Of a stretch of DNA of 64,000 nucleotides, positions 8,122 through 17,467 are shown piece after piece. Positions within the stretch are counted from its first letter, which is position 1; every line of letters begins with the position of its first letter. Made by a program: the position numbers and the translations under genes. The DNA comes from an uncultured Oscillospiraceae bacterium (lineage in GTDB: Bacteria > Bacillota > Clostridia > Oscillospirales > Oscillospiraceae), in assembly GCA_947625285.1 (NCBI GenBank), contig CANQNS010000002.1, positions 1 through 64,000 of the forward strand, given 5' to 3'. The notes under the pieces were generated by a model. It worked only from the letters and a program-made list of their open reading frames with translations. It was not told the DNA's origin and did not search any database.

Positions 8122-9562
8122 TTGACCCGCTCCGCCCGCGAGGGCGGAGACTGGGCTACGAGGTTACGAAGCTCGTAACTATCTCATTTCAACCCACTCC
8201 GCCCGCGAGGGCGGAGACAGGAGGCGATCAGCGCGGACAGGATCGCGCTGTCATTTCAACCCACTCCGCCCGCGAGGGCGGAGACCCGGAGACCAAAGCG
8301 GAGCTGAAAGCGGACTACCAATTTCAACCCGCTCCGCCCGCGAGGGCGGAGACTGACCGACGACGAGTTCCCCCGCGGGGCCAAAATCCATTTCAACCCG
8401 CTCCGCCCGCGAGGGCGGAGACGCCGTCCCTGGAGCAGATTGCGACGAACTGCGAAATTTCAACCCACTCCGCCCGCGAGGGCGGAGACGTCGCAGGGCC
8501 CGCCTGTGCGGCGGTCGTTGCAGATTTCAACCCACTCCGCCCGGGAGGGCGGAGACTCATACCAGAAAACCGAAGATAAATGGCACAAAATTTCAACCCA
8601 CTCCGCCCGCGAGGGCGGAGACTGCGGCGGCTTTCCCAAGAGGGGCGCCCACTTCGATTTCAACCCACTCCGCCCGCGAGGGCGGAGACTCGCCTCCGGG
8701 CCACTTTGTTGGACTTGGAACATCATTTCAACCCGCTCCGCCCGCGAGGGCGGAGACGACCACGTCCGCCCGGATCAACAAGGCCCATCGATTTCAACTC
8801 ACTCCGCCCGCGAGGGCGGAGACTGGGCTACGAGGTTACGAAGCTCGTAACTATCTCATTTCAACCCACTCCGCCCGCGAGGGCGGAGACACCGGCTCCG
8901 GCGCGGGGGTATCGCCGCCGCTGATTTCAACCCACTCCGCCCGCGAGGGCGGAGACCCGGCCCCTTTCTTGAAGTGGAGCGTGCAGCGGATTTCAACCCA
9001 CTCCGCCCGCGAGGGCGGAGACGTCCGAGCTGTCCGACGAACTGGCGAGGGCGCAAATTTCAACCCACTCCGCCCGCGAGGGCGGAGACTTCGAGGACCG
9101 CTATGGACGAGAAGATTGGCGAGAATTTCAACCCACTCCGCCCGCGAGGGCGGAGACGGTCATTACTTCCGGGAGTGACTGTTACATTTTTATTTCAACC
9201 CACTCCGCCCGCGAGGGCGGAGACTGCTGCCGGTAGGTCGTCCATGTCCCACATGTAATTTCAACCCACTCCGCCCGCGAGGGCGGAGACTCGGCGGAAA
9301 CGGTGACCTTGATACGGTCATGTCCATTTCAACCCACTCCGCCCGCGAGGGCGGAGACGAAGAGGCTATGGCGGTTCCTACGGACTTCAACGGATTTCAA
9401 CCCACTCCGCCCGCGAGGGCGGAGACACCAGCATTGAAATAACTAGCAATGGCGTCTCCCAATTTCAACCCACTCCGCCCGCGAGGGCGGAGACGTGCAT
9501 TCCGTCAATGGTCTTCTGCAAACGCCTCAATTTCAACCCACTCCGCCCGCGAGGGCGGAGAC
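8119..9562 (-). CRISPR. Type I-C CRISPR array, 22 repeats and 21 spacers
   Basis: I count 22 repeats of 33 bp and spacers of 33-36 bp. In the transcribed (minus) direction the repeat starts GTCTCCGCCC, has the palindrome CCGCCCTCGCGGGCGG and ends GGGTTGAAAT, the I-C form cut by Cas5c. The leader end is at 9562, next to cas2. The leader-distal repeat (8119-8151) is degenerate. Four repeats including that one carry a G instead of A in the CCCACTCC part; those at 8524 and 8791 have single changes. Spacers 8152-8185 and 8824-8857 are identical. Confidence 0.97.
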
Positions 9563-9724
9563 ATCAAATATGCACAGAAGGACCCTGACATATTTGTTGA
9601 TATAATACAGTTTTTTGCCTGTCACAAGGCCGGAGAGCAGAAAACGTGCAGACAAAGACCAAGAAAGAAGGCTCTGACTAAGTGCGAGGTTCGCGCCCGT
9701 TTTATGATCGCTTGCGTGCCGCAC
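9563..9724 (-). promoter_or_regulatory. CRISPR leader
   Basis: These 162 bases separate the cas2 stop codon from the first leader-end repeat and are AT-richer than the flanks. By position this is the leader, which should hold the pre-crRNA promoter and the spacer-integration signals. I do not see a convincing consensus promoter in it. Confidence 0.7.
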
Positions 9725-10015
9725 TTAGACCATCAGCAACCCTTCCGGGTCATATCCTGGCTTGGCGCCTATATGGTCCACTCTTCTCTGGTAGCTGTTA
9801 CCCAGATTATAAAATCGAAGGCTGTCCTTTTCCGGATCAATGATGTCTGCCAGCTTCGCCTTCACGATCCGCGCTGTGGCGGCGTCCACATTACACTCGA
9901 AAACGGAGTTTTGCACCCGCTGTCCATAATTGACGCATTGTCTGGCAACCAGACGGAGGCGTTTTCTTCCTGCGGCCGTGGTCGTGTCTACATCATATGT
10001 GATCAGCATGAGCAT
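9725..10015 (-). CDS. cas2: CRISPR-associated Cas2
   Basis: The 96-residue protein begins MLMLITYDVDT, the Cas2 ferredoxin-fold strand with its metal-binding Asp, and has the RVQNSVFEC strand and the ending DPEGLLMV typical of subtype I-C. Cas2 dimers bridge Cas1 dimers in the spacer-integration complex. The gene follows cas1 by nine bases and is the last cas gene before the leader. Confidence 0.95.
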   Translation of the reverse strand: MLMLITYDVDTTTAAGRKRLRLVARQCVNYGQRVQNSVFECNVDAATARIVKAKLADIIDPEKDSLRFYNLGNSYQRRVDHIGAKPGYDPEGLLMV

Positions 10016-10024
10016 ACAGGGCCC

Positions 10025-11056
10025 TCACTTCCAAAAAAACGGCGGATAAGCGTCCAGATCGCCCCGCATATATCGAGCCAGCAGCAGCGCCTGGATGTGG
10101 GGCACAAGGCCCCAGGGGAGCTTTTCTTTCAAGTATGGGTGTGTCAGTATCTCCCGCTTGCGTTCCTGCCATGCCGCCAGAACGGTCTTGCGGCCGTTAT
10201 CGCTTAAGAAGACCGCACCGCTTGGCTGGTATTGAAAGTCTTCTGGGCCTATCTTCCGGCCATTCACGATCGTTAGGGCCATTCGGTCCGCCAGGATCGG
10301 GCGCAGCTCCTCCATTAGATCCAGAGCAAGGGAGCTTCTGCCTGATCGGTCACGGTGTAGGAACCCTGCTTGACTGTCAAGGCCTACGCCCTCCAAAGCG
10401 GCCGCGCAATCATTGGCCAAAAGCGCGTACAAAAAGGACAAAAGCGCATTCATTGGGTCCAGAGGTGGGCGGCGGTTGCGTCCGCTGAAGGAAAACGATT
10501 CTTTGTTTTGCAGCACCAGTTGGCCGACCACATCAAAATAGTATGCGGCGCCCTTGCCCTCCAGGCCCCGGAGCGTTTCTAACGAATCGCAGACGGCGAC
10601 TTGCGGCAGCAGCGTTTTGATCTGCTCCGAGGCCGCTTTCAGCGCGGCCACATCAACCCGCATGGGATGGTCTCGCGTGGCCCGTTCTAATACCCACCGA
10701 CAGTTATAAAGTTTGCCAAGTATGAAATTTCGGGCCAGGGAACAGCTGGCGGCACTGTCGTCTGCGGTACGATACTGTGTCCGCCGCAACAGGATATTTC
10801 CGCCGCAGGGGCCGCTCACACGTGCCAGGAACCTGCCGCGAGGTGTGAAAAAGGCCAGGTTCTTTCCGTACTGAACGCACTTGCCCATGAGCGCCGGAGA
10901 TGCTCCCTTGTAGCTGAACGACAGGATAGATTCCAGCGTGTGCAGAGGGAAGCGTCCGGCTGTTTCATCGCCCCGCAGCAGGACCACATTCTCGCCGTCC
11001 AGCGAGAGATACACATCCTCGCTGAGTACAAAGAGCGTGTTTAGCAGTTTCTTCAT
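10025..11056 (-). CDS. cas1: CRISPR-associated Cas1 integrase
   Basis: This 343-residue protein has the I-C Cas1 N-terminus MKKLLNTLFVLSED and the catalytic-domain stretches ALLSFLYALLANDCAAALE, GFLHRDRSGRSSLALDLMEELRP and LARYMRGDLDAYPPF. It contains the conserved Glu/His/Asp metal ligands of the integrase active site. The start at 11056 overlaps the cas4 stop by four bases (ATGA); an upstream extension to 11131 lies within cas4. Cas1-Cas2 inserts new spacers at the leader end. Confidence 0.95.
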   Translation of the reverse strand: MKKLLNTLFVLSEDVYLSLDGENVVLLRGDETAGRFPLHTLESILSFSYKGASPALMGKCVQYGKNLAFFTPRGRFLARVSGPCGGNILLRRTQYRTADDSAASCSLARNFILGKLYNCRWVLERATRDHPMRVDVAALKAASEQIKTLLPQVAVCDSLETLRGLEGKGAAYYFDVVGQLVLQNKESFSFSGRNRRPPLDPMNALLSFLYALLANDCAAALEGVGLDSQAGFLHRDRSGRSSLALDLMEELRPILADRMALTIVNGRKIGPEDFQYQPSGAVFLSDNGRKTVLAAWQERKREILTHPYLKEKLPWGLVPHIQALLLARYMRGDLDAYPPFFWK

Positions 11057-11721
11057 GGCCCTTCCTCCTGGTATATGTGTTGGTAAAGATACGAGGAAGC
11101 AGAGGGCGCTTTTGCGGCGGCGGGCAGGCACAGATCCCGGAGCGAACAGCCGGCACAGCCCCGACGGGGTTTGACACGGGGCGTGTGGCCCCGTCGGGCA
11201 TAGTCGTGCATCTCCGCAGACATGGACTCCACCTGCGAGCGGAGGTCAGCCGTGAACAGGACCTGCTCCCGGCGATGCGTCTCGCCATAATAAAGAGCGC
11301 CCTCCGGCACCTCGCAGCAAAGCATCTCTTCCAGGCACATGGCCTGCGCGCATAGCTGCAAGCGGTCCATATCGCCGCTTTTCGGCGCGCCATGTTTATA
11401 CTCGACCGGGAAAGGCCGCCACCGGCCGGCCTCGCCCTGAAGGGCAACGCCGGCGCTGTCCGTATGGAATTCCACCACATCACATTTTCCGCTCAGGCCC
11501 AGCTGTTGTGAAAATACGGCCAGGCCCCGGATGGTGAGAACATCGCCCCGCCGTTCCCGCAGACCGTCCTTGTGGGCGCGGCTGTGCAGCAGTTCGCCCT
11601 CTACCGTGCGAAGGTTTTCCGCCCACTGGCCCTCCAAGTGTATGAGGGCCCATTGGCGGCGGCAGAAGGCGAAATGCTGTATGCCGGACAGCGGGAGCAT
11701 CCCGTCTTGCGGGTCTTTCAT
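11053..11721 (-). CDS. cas4: CRISPR-associated Cas4 exonuclease
   Basis: Cas4 trims prespacers and checks their PAM with Cas1-Cas2. The four iron-sulfur ligands are visible: Cys in FAFCRRQWALIH near residue 20 and three in GCAGCSLRDLC near 190-200. The RecB-like core has GKCDVVEF and FPVEYKHG with the catalytic Asp, Glu and Lys. At 222 residues it has the usual I-C length. It overlaps both cas7 and cas1 by four bases, so the operon is translationally coupled. Confidence 0.95.
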   Translation of the reverse strand: MKDPQDGMLPLSGIQHFAFCRRQWALIHLEGQWAENLRTVEGELLHSRAHKDGLRERRGDVLTIRGLAVFSQQLGLSGKCDVVEFHTDSAGVALQGEAGRWRPFPVEYKHGAPKSGDMDRLQLCAQAMCLEEMLCCEVPEGALYYGETHRREQVLFTADLRSQVESMSAEMHDYARRGHTPRVKPRRGCAGCSLRDLCLPAAAKAPSASSYLYQHIYQEEGP

Positions 11722-12629
11722 CCCATCCGCGTGCAGGTCACCCCTGCCGGGCAGTTTGCCGCGTCCACCGTGACCGTGTAATCGCCATAGGCACGGGGAA
11801 CGGTGACGCCGGGCTTTTTCTCTACCTTTACCAGATCGAAGAGCTTGTAGGCCGGGGCGTTGCCCAGCTCGCTGTCATGCTTGAACACGATCAGTTCCCG
11901 AACAGCCATCTTGCCGCGAGCGGCGGACCGGTCATTCTCGAACATATTGAGGATGGCGTTCCACAGCAACTCCAGATCCTCCTCGGAGAAGCCGGTGACC
12001 TTCCGGGCCAGGTTGGCGGAGATATATCCCTCCGCCCGGTACAGGCCGTAAGGCACGATGTATTTCACGCCCATCGTATGGGAACCTTTTTCCTCCAGGT
12101 CCTTTTGCGTTGCCTGCGCCATGCGGGTGATGCTTACCTCCTGGGGCAGAATGGGGTCCACGCTTTTGGCGAAGCCCAGTTGTACCGGGCCCCGGACCTG
12201 GCCGCAGTTGAGAGCGCCGCTCACGAATGTGGTCATAACGGCGCCGAAGGTGCGGATGTCGAAGAAGTTGCCGCACATGAAGTCCCGGATCTTTTTATCC
12301 AGGTCATCGTCCTTTTTCTTCGCGTCTTTCAGGACCTTCTCGGCCTCTTTGCTGTCCTTGACCGGCAGGCCAATATAGGCGCAGGCCTCCAGGTCGCTGC
12401 GGTTCAGGGGAACGCCGTCCTTGATATAGACGCGGTATCCGGGACAGCCCTCCTTTACCATTTCCACATAGTTGCGGATCTTGCGCTTGAGGCACACGTC
12501 CGTGACCAGGCCGCAGCCGGTCTCCGGGTCGGTGCGGGGCATATTGCCGGCGTCCGGGTCGCCGTTAGGATTGCCGTTCTCCACGTCGAAAAGAATGACG
12601 AATTCATACCGATTGCCGATGGTTCCCAT
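11718..12629 (-). CDS. cas7c: Cascade backbone protein Cas7 (Csd2)
   Basis: Cas7c forms the helical backbone that covers the crRNA spacer. The N-terminus NRYEFVILFDVENGNPNGDPD is the family signature, followed by DVCLKRKIRNYV and later CGQVRGPVQLGFA and MGVKYIVPYGLY. I chose the ATG at 12629, nine bases after AAGGAGG, over 12653, giving 303 residues. It starts one base after the cas8c stop and overlaps cas4 by four bases. Confidence 0.95.
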   Translation of the reverse strand: MGTIGNRYEFVILFDVENGNPNGDPDAGNMPRTDPETGCGLVTDVCLKRKIRNYVEMVKEGCPGYRVYIKDGVPLNRSDLEACAYIGLPVKDSKEAEKVLKDAKKKDDDLDKKIRDFMCGNFFDIRTFGAVMTTFVSGALNCGQVRGPVQLGFAKSVDPILPQEVSITRMAQATQKDLEEKGSHTMGVKYIVPYGLYRAEGYISANLARKVTGFSEEDLELLWNAILNMFENDRSAARGKMAVRELIVFKHDSELGNAPAYKLFDLVKVEKKPGVTVPRAYGDYTVTVDAANCPAGVTCTRMG

Positions 12630-12630
12630 A

Positions 12631-14358
12631 TTATTGCTCCTCCTTTTTTTCAAACCGTTTTTGTTTCTGGTGATAATAGCCGAGATAGAACGAGCCCTGC
12701 TGGGGCAGGGTCAGCCGCAGGGGGTACTCTTCCCCCAGAATGTCCTTGAGCTGGCCCACCTGCTTGTCCAGATTGATGCACAAGCCCTTTGGCAGCTTCC
12801 GCAGGTGCTTCTGGCACAGATTGTCCAGAATGGGGAATATCATCGCCGGCGTAGCCGCCGCGGCGTTGAAATACTTGTCCTTGATGGTCGTATTGATGCC
12901 GGGATTGGCCTTGTTTTGGATGTCCTCATAGACGGAAAACAACCGGCCAAGGGTGTATGGGATGTTGGTGCTCGATTCATTCAAACTCACTTGCAAAACC
13001 TCCTTCGGGCAGTCTTTATGGCTGTTTTTTAGATAGTAAGCTTTCAGGATCGCGGCTTTTTGACAGCTTATGTCACGTTCGGCGCGTATGCGGATCATGA
13101 CCGCTTCCAGCAGCGCGGCGGGGTAGGGCGCTGCGTATAGGATCGCTCTGGTCACCGCTCCGGCCAATATGGGGCTGGCCTGCTTGTCCTTGCTTTTCTG
13201 GTTGGCCGTCTGGCGCAGCATCGCCCATAGGGGCACCAGTTTGTCCTCGGCGTGGTCAGCCCCGACGATGCGCATACGCTCATGGTGGTCCAGGATGTTT
13301 TTCATCGCTCCGCCAAAAGTGTTTTGCAGGAAAAAGCGCACGGACAGCCGCGCCGCGTTGGGAGCCAATCCCAGCACATAGAACTTCCGGTCCGGGTCCA
13401 GGGGCAGGGCCGTATACGGCCTCATTTCCGCCAGGCACCGCAGCGCGGTCCACAAATCGCGGTCTGTAAGCCCCGCCGGAGGCGGTGCGCCGAACAGGGC
13501 AGCCGCGCTGAAGGACTGGTAGGCGGGGTCCGCGCCCTCGGCCCAACAGACTACGGTAGTGCCGCTAATGAGCTGGGCGCTGTTTTTGTCCGCGAGAAGA
13601 TAGTTCAACGCGCTGGTATAGGCAAAAGCGGCGTAGCGGCTCACCGGCGCGTTCAAGCTCTGCTCCCGGCCATAGGAGCAGAAAGCCGGAGCGTTAAAGG
13701 AGACCAGAGCCGCGCCGGAGGACTGGGCCCCGCGCACGCCCTGTATGGATGGATGCACCGTGGCGGCCGGGCCCTCGATGCCGGTGACCAGGCACTGCAT
13801 GACGGCGCCTTCTTCCGCGTTATAATGCGTTTGCCAGGCTTCCCGGATAGCGGGGTCGTTCTGGGGAAACGCATCGCCCACGCGAAATACCAGATTGGCA
13901 CCCTTCAGCAGCGCGTCCATATACCCGGCAAGCCGTGGATCGTCCGCCGCCGGGGCAGGCCGGCGATCGAAGTAGGCCAGGATGGCGCGGGCCGCCGGGC
14001 TGTCCACGCCGTCCAGTATACGGTGGTGTAACTGGCGGCACGCCTCAAAGCATTTTTTGCTCCGCTCCGGCTTTCCCTTGCCGTCGATCCCCAGCAGGTA
14101 GCCGGCATTGTCCCACAAAAAGTTAGGGGCGATGTTCGATGCTCGTTTTACCGCGGCTGGCAGCTCCATGCTCCGCGGGCCAAGGTCCGTCTGATCTCCG
14201 TCCGAACGCGCTTCCTGCAGGGAAACGATGTCCGTGAGCTGCCCATCCCCGTCGATGCACAGGGCGCAACTGATCTTGGCCAGGCTCCACCCCGGCTGAG
14301 GGACCTTTCCCTGGGCGGCCAGGTCTTCATACAGTCGCACCAATGCCTGCAATATCAT
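12631..14358 (-). CDS. cas8c: Cascade large subunit Cas8c (Csd1)
   Basis: Cas8c recognises the PAM and recruits Cas3; an internal start often yields a separate Cas11-like small subunit in subtype I-C. The 575-residue chain begins MILQALVRLYEDLAAQG, a typical Csd1 start, and has FLWDNAGYLLGIDGKGKP and FYVLGLAPNAARLSVRFF. The start overlaps the cas5c stop by four bases. A longer frame to 14532 lies inside cas5c and is rejected. Confidence 0.93.
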   Translation of the reverse strand: MILQALVRLYEDLAAQGKVPQPGWSLAKISCALCIDGDGQLTDIVSLQEARSDGDQTDLGPRSMELPAAVKRASNIAPNFLWDNAGYLLGIDGKGKPERSKKCFEACRQLHHRILDGVDSPAARAILAYFDRRPAPAADDPRLAGYMDALLKGANLVFRVGDAFPQNDPAIREAWQTHYNAEEGAVMQCLVTGIEGPAATVHPSIQGVRGAQSSGAALVSFNAPAFCSYGREQSLNAPVSRYAAFAYTSALNYLLADKNSAQLISGTTVVCWAEGADPAYQSFSAAALFGAPPPAGLTDRDLWTALRCLAEMRPYTALPLDPDRKFYVLGLAPNAARLSVRFFLQNTFGGAMKNILDHHERMRIVGADHAEDKLVPLWAMLRQTANQKSKDKQASPILAGAVTRAILYAAPYPAALLEAVMIRIRAERDISCQKAAILKAYYLKNSHKDCPKEVLQVSLNESSTNIPYTLGRLFSVYEDIQNKANPGINTTIKDKYFNAAAATPAMIFPILDNLCQKHLRKLPKGLCINLDKQVGQLKDILGEEYPLRLTLPQQGSFYLGYYHQKQKRFEKKEEQ

Positions 14359-15023
14359 CCGACCACCTCCCGACCGGTCAATGCTGGCACCTCCATCACA
14401 CCGTCCCGCAGGCGCGCCCGAAAGAACCGCGGTTTTATATCGGCGGGGTCGGAATAGTCCATGTCCAGCAGCATCCAACCCAGGTCCCGCTCTCCTTTCA
14501 GCTCCTCCGGGCAGGGCGGTATACTGCTGCATGGGGCAAAATGCGCCGGGAACTCACGGACTCCGAAGCATGGCTGATGATAGCACTCGCCCCGCTCCAA
14601 CCGCCGCCGCATGATGTCCTGGAACTTGCCGGGATTATCCTCCGGCGTGGCCCGGTCTGTCATGACAAAATGCGCCTCGATCACATAGCGCACGTCCCGC
14701 AGCACCATGGCCGCCCGCTGCTGGATGCTCTCCGGCGTGGCAAGATACAGCTCTCCCGTTCCCCGTTCCATCACAGCCTTGACGTTTCGGGCACTGACCA
14801 CATCCTTGATCTCGTTGCGGCGGATATTGGTGAAGCGAATAGGGCTGCACACATGGATCCTGTCGATGACCCAGCGGAGGCCGGGATGCCAAAAAATGGA
14901 CTCAATAAGTCCCCTGGCCGCCGACGGCGTCATCACGTCGTAGCTTACCCGTTCGACCTTCATTTCCGGTCTTGTAAAGCAGGCATAATCGCCCCACACC
15001 TCTACGCAGATGGGCATAAGCAT
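14355..15023 (-). CDS. cas5c: Cas5c pre-crRNA endonuclease (Cas5d)
   Basis: In subtype I-C, which lacks Cas6, Cas5 cuts the repeat RNA and holds the 5' handle. The protein (222 residues) shows EVWGDYACFTRPEMKVERVSYDVMTPSAARG, here split by residues typical of Cas5d, then IRRNEIKDVVSARNVK and later the REFPAHF and LGWMLLDMDY stretches. It lies 60 bases after cas3 and is coupled to cas8c by a four-base overlap. Confidence 0.94.
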   Translation of the reverse strand: MLMPICVEVWGDYACFTRPEMKVERVSYDVMTPSAARGLIESIFWHPGLRWVIDRIHVCSPIRFTNIRRNEIKDVVSARNVKAVMERGTGELYLATPESIQQRAAMVLRDVRYVIEAHFVMTDRATPEDNPGKFQDIMRRRLERGECYHQPCFGVREFPAHFAPCSSIPPCPEELKGERDLGWMLLDMDYSDPADIKPRFFRARLRDGVMEVPALTGREVVG

Positions 15024-15085
15024 TCACTCCTTTCTGATGGTGATGTTTTATCAATAATGTATTCTCTGTACTATAGAACGGACAG

Positions 15086-17227
15086 CTATACAAAAAGGTC
15101 CCTGCCCTGATCTGCCTCCAGGGACAGCCCGGTGATCTGGCCGTACAGGGCGGCGTCGCTCAGCACGGCACTGTTCTCGTCCAAAAATGTGAGCGCGCCG
15201 GCCAACGCCTGGAAGTGCTGCGTATACACAGACACGCTATACTGTCCCGCCTGGCGGTACAGCGTGCGGCTGCGTTCTCCCGCGAGTAGACGCTCTGTCA
15301 GGGCCGCGCCTTCGCGCCAGGGGATGTATACTGTTTTGGTGGCATCGTCGATCAGATGAAAACTCTCTGACACCGTCCGAAACGGCATGGCGCAGCCCCC
15401 CAGGCTACGCTGAAAGGCGTCCAGCACGCCGCATTTGTCCATGCTCTGTTCTCCCCGCAAGTCGAACAGGCTGTGAAAATACCGCGCCACAGCCATCGGC
15501 GCGGCAGGGTCCGCGCCATCTGCCAGTGCCTCCCGCGTTGCCCGGACATTGGCCTGGAACAGTGGCGGTATTGCCCCGCCGCTCTCGAAAACCGTGACGA
15601 CACTTTCATCCGCCGGGCGTTCTCCCTCCCGGTTGCACCGGCCCGCTGCCTGGAGTATGGAGTCCAGCCCCGCCATCTCCCGGTAGACCGCCGGGAAATC
15701 CACATCCACGCCGGCCTCTACCAGCGAGGTGGACACCACCCGGCAGGTTTTCCCCGCTTCCAGCCGGCCTCTTATCTCGGCCAAAACCATCCGCCGGTGG
15801 GCGGGACACATCAGCGTGGACAGGTGGAAACTGCCGTCCTCCGGCAGCGCGGCGAACAGTTCCGCCGCAGTCCTGCGGGTGTTGACGATACAAAGGACCT
15901 GCTGCCGTTCAGCCAGCTCTGCCGCCAGGGCCGATCTGTCCAGCCTGCCTGCGAGGCGGAAGGTCACCCGGCGAAAGGCGTCGGCCCTTGCCCCGGCATC
16001 GGGGCAGAGTTCGGCCGGGACCAGCCCGCAGTGCCTAAAATATGTATCCAAAGCCGGCTGAGTGGCTGTGCACAGCACCGCCGTGGCCCGGAAGTTCTTC
16101 ACCAGCTGGGCGATAGCCGCCACGCAAGGAGCCAGATGCTCTACCGGTAGCAGCTGGGCCTCGTCGAAAATGAGCACGCTGTTGGCCAGGTTGTGCAGCC
16201 GCCGGCACTGGGAGGAGCGACTTGCGTACATCGCCTCGAAAAAGCGCACCGCCGTGGTCACCACCACAGGCGCGTCCCAGTTTTCCGCTGCCAGAGCCTG
16301 CCTGCGCTGCTCCGGCGTGGCGTTTTCGTCCATGTCGGCCAGGGACCCGGCATGGTGCTCCAGCACGTTTCGATCGCCCAGGATCTCTCGGAACACCTGG
16401 GCATTCTGCTCGATGATCGACGTGTAGGGCACTATGTATATCACACGGTCCATGCCGTTTTTGACCGCATGGCTCAGGGCAAAGGCCAGGGACGCCACCG
16501 TCTTGCCCCCACCGGTGGGTACCGTCAGTGTGTACAGTCCCCGGAGCAGTTTTCCCTTATCACGGCATGTCCACAGGATCTCAGACCGTTTCCGGCCCAG
16601 ATCTCCCTTTGGTTTGTCCCATCCTTTTTTTGCTTCATATGCGAGCAACCGCTGTTCAAGTACCGACATCTCGTCGTAGTCGCCGCGGCCGGTATCTCCC
16701 GACATGAACCGCTCCGTGTCCAAATAATCCGCGTCCACCAGGCAGGAGTAGAGCATCCGGGTCAGAAACGAATCTGTCAGGGCATCCTGTCCCCAGCCGG
16801 GTAGGGGCGGCGGACCGGGAAGATCGCCGGGCCAGTTGGACGTATAGTCCGGGATGCCGCCGACCAAGCCACTTCTGAGCCGTCCAATGTATGTTCTCGC
16901 GCCAGGCGCATCGCCCATGCTCCCCATGTCAGGCAGACCGCTGTGGTGTCCCATCACCGCGCAGGCGGCCCAATCCAAACCCCGACGGGCACATTCAATG
17001 GCCCCGGCTGTGGCGTGGTCACAGCGCGGGCCGCCCCGGATGCGCCGTTGAAACGCCTGCGAATACTTGCCGATATCGTGGGCCTTTCCGATGAACTGTC
17101 CGGCCTCCGCCGCGCCGAATGCCGCAGCAAAGCCGGCAGCCAGCTCCGCCGTTCCGTGAAGGTGTTCCTCTATCGTCTGCACATTGCCATCCTCCCGGAT
17201 ATGGGAGGCAAAAATTTTCTTGTCCAT
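15086..17227 (-). CDS. cas3: Cas3 HD nuclease-helicase
   Basis: Cas3 nicks and degrades target DNA once Cascade has formed an R-loop. The N-terminal HD domain shows HLHGTAELA and GKAHDIGKY (His50-Asp51) and VMGHHSGLPD. The superfamily 2 helicase follows with Walker A TVPTGGGKTVASLA near residue 235, DEAQ box LIFDEAQLLP near 357 and a C-terminal helicase domain with STSLVEAGVDVDFP and QAAGRCNREGE. At 713 residues it is complete. It is the first gene of the operon and a promoter lies upstream at 17256-17285. Confidence 0.96.
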   Translation of the reverse strand: MDKKIFASHIREDGNVQTIEEHLHGTAELAAGFAAAFGAAEAGQFIGKAHDIGKYSQAFQRRIRGGPRCDHATAGAIECARRGLDWAACAVMGHHSGLPDMGSMGDAPGARTYIGRLRSGLVGGIPDYTSNWPGDLPGPPPLPGWGQDALTDSFLTRMLYSCLVDADYLDTERFMSGDTGRGDYDEMSVLEQRLLAYEAKKGWDKPKGDLGRKRSEILWTCRDKGKLLRGLYTLTVPTGGGKTVASLAFALSHAVKNGMDRVIYIVPYTSIIEQNAQVFREILGDRNVLEHHAGSLADMDENATPEQRRQALAAENWDAPVVVTTAVRFFEAMYASRSSQCRRLHNLANSVLIFDEAQLLPVEHLAPCVAAIAQLVKNFRATAVLCTATQPALDTYFRHCGLVPAELCPDAGARADAFRRVTFRLAGRLDRSALAAELAERQQVLCIVNTRRTAAELFAALPEDGSFHLSTLMCPAHRRMVLAEIRGRLEAGKTCRVVSTSLVEAGVDVDFPAVYREMAGLDSILQAAGRCNREGERPADESVVTVFESGGAIPPLFQANVRATREALADGADPAAPMAVARYFHSLFDLRGEQSMDKCGVLDAFQRSLGGCAMPFRTVSESFHLIDDATKTVYIPWREGAALTERLLAGERSRTLYRQAGQYSVSVYTQHFQALAGALTFLDENSAVLSDAALYGQITGLSLEADQGRDLFV

Positions 17228-17255
17228 TTTCAGCCTCGCGTGCGTTGTTTTTTAC

Positions 17256-17285
17256 ATTTTAAGCCACAAAACGGGGAAAATACAA
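17256..17285 (-). promoter_or_regulatory. Putative cas operon promoter
   Basis: On the minus strand TTGTAT and TAAAAT are 18 bases apart, about 30 bases upstream of the cas3 start. The -10 box is good and the -35 box is moderate. It lies inside the CRISPR-Cas cassette, just within the right-hand direct repeat. Confidence 0.45.
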
Positions 17286-17330
17286 GTAGTAAAACGATAG
17301 CGAGCAAACGGGCCCCGGTCTGACGCGCCT

Positions 17331-17457
17331 CCCACATGAGGGCATAGAGGGGCCGGGGGCCCCTCTGTTTACATAAATCAGTATACATAAATATATTAAC
17401 ATAATTAAGTATACATAACAAAAGACGGCCCGGCATCGCTGCCGGACCGTTCCTCTT
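17331..17457. repeat. Direct repeat, right copy, flanking CRISPR-Cas
   Basis: This is the second copy of the sigG-stop/intergenic sequence of 7994-8121. It starts at the last bases of sigG (CCCACATGA) but has no sigG gene before it. Its first hairpin is a perfect 9-bp stem (AGAGGGGCC / GGCCCCTCT), with changes on both sides relative to the left copy. This copy sits in its expected place next to the SASP gene. Confidence 0.9.
17417..17450 (-). terminator. Terminator of the SASP gene
   Basis: A stem ACGGTCCGGC / GCCGGGCCGT (minus-strand reading, one mismatch) with a 6-nt loop is followed by TCTTTTGTT, 18 bases after the SASP stop codon. The identical hairpin at 8088-8114 in the left repeat copy has no SASP gene to terminate. 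Confidence 0.7.
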
Positions 17458-17467
17458 ACAGAGGGAC

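Noticed and set aside
8251..9390. Many open frames with repeated SPPSRAEWVE or NPLRPRGRR segments on both strands.
   Set aside because: They are translations of the CRISPR repeats; period, spacers and position next to cas2 show that this is an array, not proteins.
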